Shown here piece after piece: positions 13,811 through 18,056 of a stretch of DNA of 18,056 nucleotides. Both the position numbers and the translations under genes were made by a program. Positions within the stretch are counted from its first letter, which is position 1; each line of letters opens with the position of its first letter. The DNA comes from JBNKLG01 sp050292235 (lineage in GTDB: Bacteria; Pseudomonadota; Gammaproteobacteria; Chromatiales; Chromatiaceae). The stretch is from positions 1 to 18,056 of the forward strand of contig JBNKLG010000053.1 of NCBI GenBank assembly GCA_050292235.1. The letters are read 5' to 3'. The notes below the pieces were generated by a model. The model saw only the letters and a program-made list of their open reading frames with translations. It searched no databases and was not told where the DNA came from.

Positions 13811-13828
13811 ATGACCAATGGTGGTCAT
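13811..13828. repeat. Short perfect inverted repeat between the YbjQ-type gene and parC
   Basis: ATGACCA (13811-13817) and TGGTCAT (13822-13828) form a 7-bp stem with a 4-nt loop. It lies downstream of parC and upstream of the YbjQ-type gene, where it might act as a terminator-like hairpin or an operator. The rest of the 282-bp gap shows nothing else I can support. Confidence 0.35.
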
Positions 13829-13978
13829 ACCGATCAATGCTGGTGGAATTAATGGGTCTGGGGCGAGATCACTTCCTTATATTTCCATGCTTTTTGTCAG
13901 TTTATTCGTGCAGCTTCAAAGGCTATCACAGGCTTGTTCCTTATGGGTATGCGATTTTGTCGTGATGGCAGCGGTGGG

Positions 13979-16231
13979 CTAGATCATGATCTCAAGTCCG
14001 TCGACCCGCTGCAGGCCTCGGGGCAGTTTATTGCCGCGGCGGCCCCGCTCTCCCTGGTAGGCAGTCAGATCTTCCGGTCGGAGTTGCATGTGGCGTTTGC
14101 CACAAAGAATTTTCAGTTGTGCGTCTTCTGGCAGAATGGCCAGGGCGGCGATGAGCTCCTCCCGTGCCATGGCGCGGGCGCTGGGAATACCGATGAGCTT
14201 GACGCCCTTGCCACGGGCCAGTTGGGGCAGTTCACTCAACGGGAAGATGAGCATGCGGCCCTCGGTGGTGACGGCAACCAACAGATCTTTGTCGGGTTGA
14301 GAGATGGGCAGGGGGCGTAGCGGTTCTGCGCCCTTAGGCAGGCTCAACAGCGCCTTGCCGGCTTTGTTTTTCGAATGCAGTTCTTTCAGTTGGGTGAGGA
14401 AGCCGTAGCCGGCATCCGAGGCGATCAGGACCCAGTCGTTGCCATCACCGCCGATGAGGTGGGCGAAGCCGGCCCCTGCCGGTGGACTGAGCTTGCCGGT
14501 AAGGGGTTCGCCGTGGCTGCGAGCCGAGGGCAGGTTGTGGGCTGGCAGCGAATAGCTGCGGCCGGTGCTGTCGATAAAGGCGACCTGCTGGTTGCTGCGC
14601 AGCTGGGCAGCTTGCAAAAAGGCATCGCCGGATTTGTAGGTGAGGCTGCTGGCATCCAGGTCATGCCCCTTGCCTGCCCGGACCCAGCCCATTTTCGACA
14701 GCACGACGGTGACCGGCTCGCTGGGACTCAAATCGGTTTCGCCCAGGGCCTCGGCGGCATGGCGCCGGACGATGGGCGAGCGGCGGTCGTCTCCGTGTTT
14801 TTCCGCATCAGCCTTCAGCTCGGCTTTGATGAGTTTGGCCAGACGGGCAGGAGAGCCCAGGGTGGCTTCCAGCTCTTTGCGCTCTTTCTCCAGGGCCTCC
14901 TGCTCGGCGCGGATTTTCATCTCTTCCAGCCGTGCCAGCTGGCGCAGCTTGGTATCCAGCACGTAGTCGGCCTGACGGTCGCTGAGGCCAAAGGTGGCCA
15001 TGAGCACGGGCTTGGGCTCGTCCTCGGTGCGGATGATACGGATGACCTCATCGATATTGAGGAAAGCGATGAGCAGGCCATCCAAAAGGTGCAGCCGTTC
15101 CAGGACCTTATTCAGACGGTGTTCCAGTCGCCGCCGCACGGTATCGGTGCGGAAGCGTAGCCATTCGCTCAGGATCTCTTGCAGATTCTTGACCGCCGGG
15201 CGCCCATCCAGACCGATGAGATTGAGATTGACCCGATAGCTGCGCTCCAGTTCGGTGGTGGCAAAGAGGTGCGACATGAGGCGCTCGACATCGACCCGAT
15301 TGGAACGGGGTACGATCACCAGCCGCACCGGGTTTTCGTGATCCGACTCGTCGCGCAGATCTTCCACCATGGGCAGCTTTTTGGCGTTCATCTGGGCGGC
15401 GATCTGCTCCAGTACCTTGGCGCTGGCAGTCTGATGAGGCAGGGCGGTGATGACGATATCGCCCTGCTCGCGCTGGTAACAGGCACGCATGCGCAGGCTG
15501 CCGGTGCCGGTCTCGTAGAGGCGTTGCAGATCGGGTTCCGGGGTGATGATTTCGGCCTCGCAGGGATAATCGGGGCCGGGCACCAGGGTTCTGAGATCGC
15601 TGATTGTGGCCTTGGGGTTGTCCAGCAGATGGATGGCAGCGGTCACGACCTCGCGCAGATTGTGGGGCGGGATGTCGGTGGCCATGCCGACCGCGATGCC
15701 GGTGGTGCCGTTGAGCAGCACATTGGGCAGGCGGGCGGGGAGAACCCTGGGCTCATCCAGCGAACCATCGAAATTGGGTGCCCAATCAACGGTGCCTTGC
15801 CCCAACTCCTGCAACAGAACCTGGGCGTAGGGCGTGAGCCGTGCCTCGGTATAGCGCATGGCGGCAAAGGATTTTGGATCGTCCTGAGAGCCCCAGTTGC
15901 CCTGGCCATCGATCAGCGGATAGCGGTAGGAGAAGGGCTGGGCCATGAGTACCATGGCCTCATAGCAGGCGCTGTCGCCGTGGGGATGGTATTTACCCAG
16001 TACATCACCCACGGTGCGGGCCGATTTTTTGTGCTTGGCAGCGGCGGATAGCCCCAGTTCGGACATGGCATAGACGATGCGCCGTTGCACCGGTTTCATC
16101 CCATCACCGATGTGCGGTAGTGCTCGGTCGAGAATAACGTACATCGAATAATCGAGGTAGGCCTTCTCGGTGAAGGTGCGCAGGGGGATCTGCTCGATGT
16201 CCTCGACCAGGGTTTGGATGTCGTCGCTCAT
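13979..16231 (-). CDS. parC: DNA topoisomerase IV subunit A
   Basis: The 750-residue product starting at MSDDIQ has the full ParC layout: winged-helix breakage-reunion domain, tower, coiled coil and a short C-terminal beta-propeller. The active Tyr is Tyr127 in SFAAMRYTE (Tyr120 in E. coli). ParC-like C-terminal segments are GWVRAGKGHDLD and RRGNKLPRGLQRVDGLEI; a GyrA box is absent, which argues against GyrA. The enzyme decatenates daughter chromosomes with ParE, which is not in this window. In the quinolone-determining region HPHGDSACYEA, Ser87 and Glu91 (E. coli Ser80, Glu84) are the susceptible-type residues. No start has a clear Shine-Dalgarno; I chose the ATG at 16231 from family N-termini, with alternatives at 16273 or further upstream. 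It is divergent from rsmJ with a 71-bp gap. Confidence 0.96.
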   Translation of the reverse strand: MSDDIQTLVEDIEQIPLRTFTEKAYLDYSMYVILDRALPHIGDGMKPVQRRIVYAMSELGLSAAAKHKKSARTVGDVLGKYHPHGDSACYEAMVLMAQPFSYRYPLIDGQGNWGSQDDPKSFAAMRYTEARLTPYAQVLLQELGQGTVDWAPNFDGSLDEPRVLPARLPNVLLNGTTGIAVGMATDIPPHNLREVVTAAIHLLDNPKATISDLRTLVPGPDYPCEAEIITPEPDLQRLYETGTGSLRMRACYQREQGDIVITALPHQTASAKVLEQIAAQMNAKKLPMVEDLRDESDHENPVRLVIVPRSNRVDVERLMSHLFATTELERSYRVNLNLIGLDGRPAVKNLQEILSEWLRFRTDTVRRRLEHRLNKVLERLHLLDGLLIAFLNIDEVIRIIRTEDEPKPVLMATFGLSDRQADYVLDTKLRQLARLEEMKIRAEQEALEKERKELEATLGSPARLAKLIKAELKADAEKHGDDRRSPIVRRHAAEALGETDLSPSEPVTVVLSKMGWVRAGKGHDLDASSLTYKSGDAFLQAAQLRSNQQVAFIDSTGRSYSLPAHNLPSARSHGEPLTGKLSPPAGAGFAHLIGGDGNDWVLIASDAGYGFLTQLKELHSKNKAGKALLSLPKGAEPLRPLPISQPDKDLLVAVTTEGRMLIFPLSELPQLARGKGVKLIGIPSARAMAREELIAALAILPEDAQLKILCGKRHMQLRPEDLTAYQGERGRRGNKLPRGLQRVDGLEIMI

Positions 16232-16302
16232 GTCAGGGGGTAGGGCAGGCTCATTGATCAGGGAGTGTGGCATAAGGTGCCCGATTGGGTAAAGATGGCG
16301 TG

Positions 16303-17061
16303 ATGACCACAGAGACAATCACCGGCCTGAGTTGCCATGCCGAAACCCGCCTGCCCGAAGCCCTTGCCTTGGCTGAAACCTTGGGCGTATCCCTGCTTCA
16401 AACCCCTGAGCCGCCCTGCCTGGTACTGGAGGCCGAGCGTTTGGTATTACTGCCTGGTCAGGGGATGGGGCCGGTTTGGGCGGATTTTCTCGGGGGCGCC
16501 GTGGGGCATCGCCATCGGTTCGGTGGAGGCCGGGGCCAGACCATTGCCAGGGCAGTGGGACTGAAGGCGGGGGCCTCTCCTTCGGTGATCGATGCCACGG
16601 CGGGCTTGGGACGGGATGCCTTTGTGCTGGCCTCTTTGGGTTGCTCGGTGCGCATGATCGAGCGTTCTCCGGTTGTGGCTGCTCTGTTGAACGAGGGATT
16701 GGTACAGGCTGCCAGGGATTCAGGGCTGGCTGCCTGGGTGTCGGACCGGCTGCAATTGCATCAGGGTGATGCCGCCGTTCTTCTGTCTCAACTATGTACT
16801 GCGCAGTCTGCTGACGTGGTCTATCTCGACCCCATGTATCCCCATCGCAAAAAATCCGCCCTGGTGAAAAAGGAGATGCGCGTCTTCCGCCAGATACTGG
16901 GAGATGATCTGGATGCTGATGCCCTGCTCTCCGTGGCCCGGAGTTGTGCGCGCAAACGGGTGGTGGTCAAGCGTCCCAAGGGGGCGGAACCTTTGGCGGG
17001 TGTCAAACCGGGGTTGGAACTGGCGGGCAAGAGCACCCGTTATGATGTCTACCTTATTTGA
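16303..17061 (+). CDS. rsmJ: 16S rRNA (guanine-1516-N2)-methyltransferase RsmJ
   Basis: The 252-residue product methylates G1516 of 16S rRNA using S-adenosylmethionine. It has the SAM-binding motif VIDATAGLGRDAFVLASLG, the acidic end of strand 2 in MIERSP, the catalytic loop VVYLDPMYPHRKKSALVKKE (the DPMYP signature of the DUF548/YhiQ family) and a family-typical end ARKRVVVKRPKGAEPLAG. Length is normal for the family. The ATG at 16303 was chosen for its similarity to family starts; the ribosome site is weak. It is divergent from parC, and its promoter probably lies in or near the start of parC. Confidence 0.93.
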   Translation: MTTETITGLSCHAETRLPEALALAETLGVSLLQTPEPPCLVLEAERLVLLPGQGMGPVWADFLGGAVGHRHRFGGGRGQTIARAVGLKAGASPSVIDATAGLGRDAFVLASLGCSVRMIERSPVVAALLNEGLVQAARDSGLAAWVSDRLQLHQGDAAVLLSQLCTAQSADVVYLDPMYPHRKKSALVKKEMRVFRQILGDDLDADALLSVARSCARKRVVVKRPKGAEPLAGVKPGLELAGKSTRYDVYLI

Positions 17062-17216
17062 GGCAGATTTTCAGTCAAGCCGGGATCAGCAAAGTCATAA
17101 CGGGGTGGCAGGGTTCAATCCCAACATGATCTTCGGTAAGGTAGGCGTTTGCATTGGGAGCCAGAGGTGTAGACTGAGCCAGAATCGATTGGGCATGGCA
17201 TAGTACAGGAGGCGTG

Positions 17217-17618
17217 ATGCGAGGCAGTTGCCTTTGCGGTGGTGTGACCTATGAGATCACCCCGCCATTCAAGATTTTTCAATATTGCCACTGTTCCCGT
17301 TGCAGAAAATTTACCGGGAGCGCCCATGCCGCCAATCTCTTTGTGCCGCCAGACCAATTCCAGTGGCTTGACGGGAAGGCGCTGGTGGGGCGGTTTGAAC
17401 ATCCGGAGGCCAAGTATTTTGCGACCTGTTTTTGTAAGACCTGCGGCTCGTCGTTACCCTGGGCCGCGAAGGGCGGGAAGATGGTTATGGTGCCTGCCGG
17501 CACCCTGGATGAGGATCCTGGCATTCAGCCGCATCAGAATATCTTTTGGGGCTCGAAGGCGGACTGGTTTATCTCTCCTTGCGAGCTGACGCAGTATGAG
17601 GGTTTGCCAGAGAAGTAA
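17217..17618 (+). CDS. GFA-family (Gfa/CENP-V) zinc-binding protein
   Basis: The 133-residue product has the zinc-site cysteines of the GFA fold: GSCLCGG near the N-terminus, CHCSRCRK (about 24-31) and CKTCGS (about 73-78). These families bind two zinc ions; some members were described as glutathione-dependent formaldehyde-activating enzymes, but that activity is doubtful for most. The C-terminal half (PAGTLDEDPGIQPHQNIFWG) is also typical. AGGAGG at 17207-17212 sets the ATG at 17217 as the start rather than the GTG three bases upstream. It converges on purT, with the two stop codons directly abutting. Confidence 0.9.
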   Translation: MRGSCLCGGVTYEITPPFKIFQYCHCSRCRKFTGSAHAANLFVPPDQFQWLDGKALVGRFEHPEAKYFATCFCKTCGSSLPWAAKGGKMVMVPAGTLDEDPGIQPHQNIFWGSKADWFISPCELTQYEGLPEK

Positions 17619-18056
17619 TCAGGCGTTTTTCTCGTCGGAAACCGGGCGTACCTTGCTGGCAGCGGTCTTGGCGCGGGTGCGGCAATCATCGATATCATCA
17701 CCATAGGCCAGAGCCACGCCCATGCGGCGGCGGGTAAAGGATTCCGGCTTGCCGAACAGGCGCAGGTCGGTGGCGGGTACGGCCATGGCCTCGGCAACCC
17801 CCTCATAGGCAATCCCTTTCGCTTCCAGGCCGCCATAGATGACCGCACTGGCGCCGGGGCTGAGCAGGCGGGTATCCACCGGCAGGCCGAGGATGGCGCG
17901 GGCGTGTAGCTCGAACTCGTTCTGGCGCTGGGTGGTCATGGTGACCATGCCGGTATCGTGGGGGCGCGGGCTGACCTCGCTGAACCAGACATCGTCACCC
18001 TGGATAAACAGCTCTACCCCGAAAAGGCCACGTCCCCCCAGGGCACTGGTGATGCG
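17619..18056 (-). CDS. purT: Formate-dependent phosphoribosylglycinamide formyltransferase, C-terminal part (cut by window edge)
   Basis: The last 145 residues of PurT are present, and the frame stays open to the right edge. GLFGVELFIQGDDVWFSEVS is followed by PRPHDTGMVT, the ATP-grasp metal-binding end with the two conserved Glu residues. LRLFGKPESFTRRRMGVALA near the C-terminus matches the E. coli enzyme closely. PurT makes formyl-GAR from GAR, formate and ATP in purine synthesis. The N-terminal two thirds lie outside the window. No terminator is visible in the zero-length gap to the GFA gene. Confidence 0.94.
   Translation of the reverse strand, partial: RITSALGGRGLFGVELFIQGDDVWFSEVSPRPHDTGMVTMTTQRQNEFELHARAILGLPVDTRLLSPGASAVIYGGLEAKGIAYEGVAEAMAVPATDLRLFGKPESFTRRRMGVALAYGDDIDDCRTRAKTAASKVRPVSDEKNA

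Noticed and set aside
13981..13992. Perfect 12-bp palindrome AGATCATGATCT
   Set aside because: It lies in the last codons of parC, explained by the codons for LEIMI. The resemblance to the dyad at 2040-2055 is likely chance.
13934..14320. Plus-strand open frame of 128 codons at the end of parC
   Set aside because: Mostly antisense to parC, with no domain or ribosome site.
15179..16051. Plus-strand open frame of 290 codons (and a similar one at 14375-15160)
   Set aside because: Both are shadows of parC, produced by its GC-rich codon use.

Overview
The window looks like chromosomal DNA of a gammaproteobacterium. It carries a full-length ParC of the E. coli type, an RsmJ-type 16S rRNA methyltransferase (a family largely confined to Gammaproteobacteria) and a PurT C-terminus close to that of E. 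coli. The genus cannot be fixed from sequence alone; an environmental lineage is a guess.

Region 1 (1-3300) is an accessory patchwork. It holds the N-terminal part of an IS4-family transposase running off the left edge, a C-terminal scrap of a REP-associated tyrosine transposase (RAYT), and an exported ankyrin-repeat protein. It continues with a cluster of AAATCAAGGGG-type repeats including a long hairpin, a second copy of the last 32 bp of the RAYT scrap, a decapitated LysM protein (probably MltD) cut exactly at one of these repeats, and a short SymE-like fragment. The ankyrin gene sits between the two 32-bp copies, so it may be mobile cargo or a collapsible segment.

Region 2 (3400-5600) has an EamA/DMT transporter on the plus strand. 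After a 410-bp gap comes a membrane-anchored or secreted protein of unknown function with a His-rich C-terminal domain.

Region 3 (5604-10827, minus strand) is the most interesting part. Five tightly packed genes encode, in transcription order, a secreted protein with a phosphodiester-glycosidase-like C-terminus, a secreted formylglycine-generating-enzyme-like protein, a secreted alpha/beta-hydrolase-like protein, a GtrA-type membrane protein and a GtrB/ArnC-type polyprenyl-phosphate glycosyltransferase. The last two are the classic pair for making and flipping a lipid-linked sugar. The first three would work in the periplasm or outside. I infer an envelope glycan modification or trimming module. 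The convergent His-rich secreted protein of region 2 may belong to it.

Region 4 (11189-18056) is mostly housekeeping: a UshA-like 5'-nucleotidase (plus), a YbjQ-domain protein with a zinc ribbon and acidic linker (minus), parC (minus), rsmJ (plus, divergent from parC), a GFA-family protein (plus) and the C-terminus of purT (minus, cut by the right edge). No rRNA, tRNA or CRISPR array was seen.
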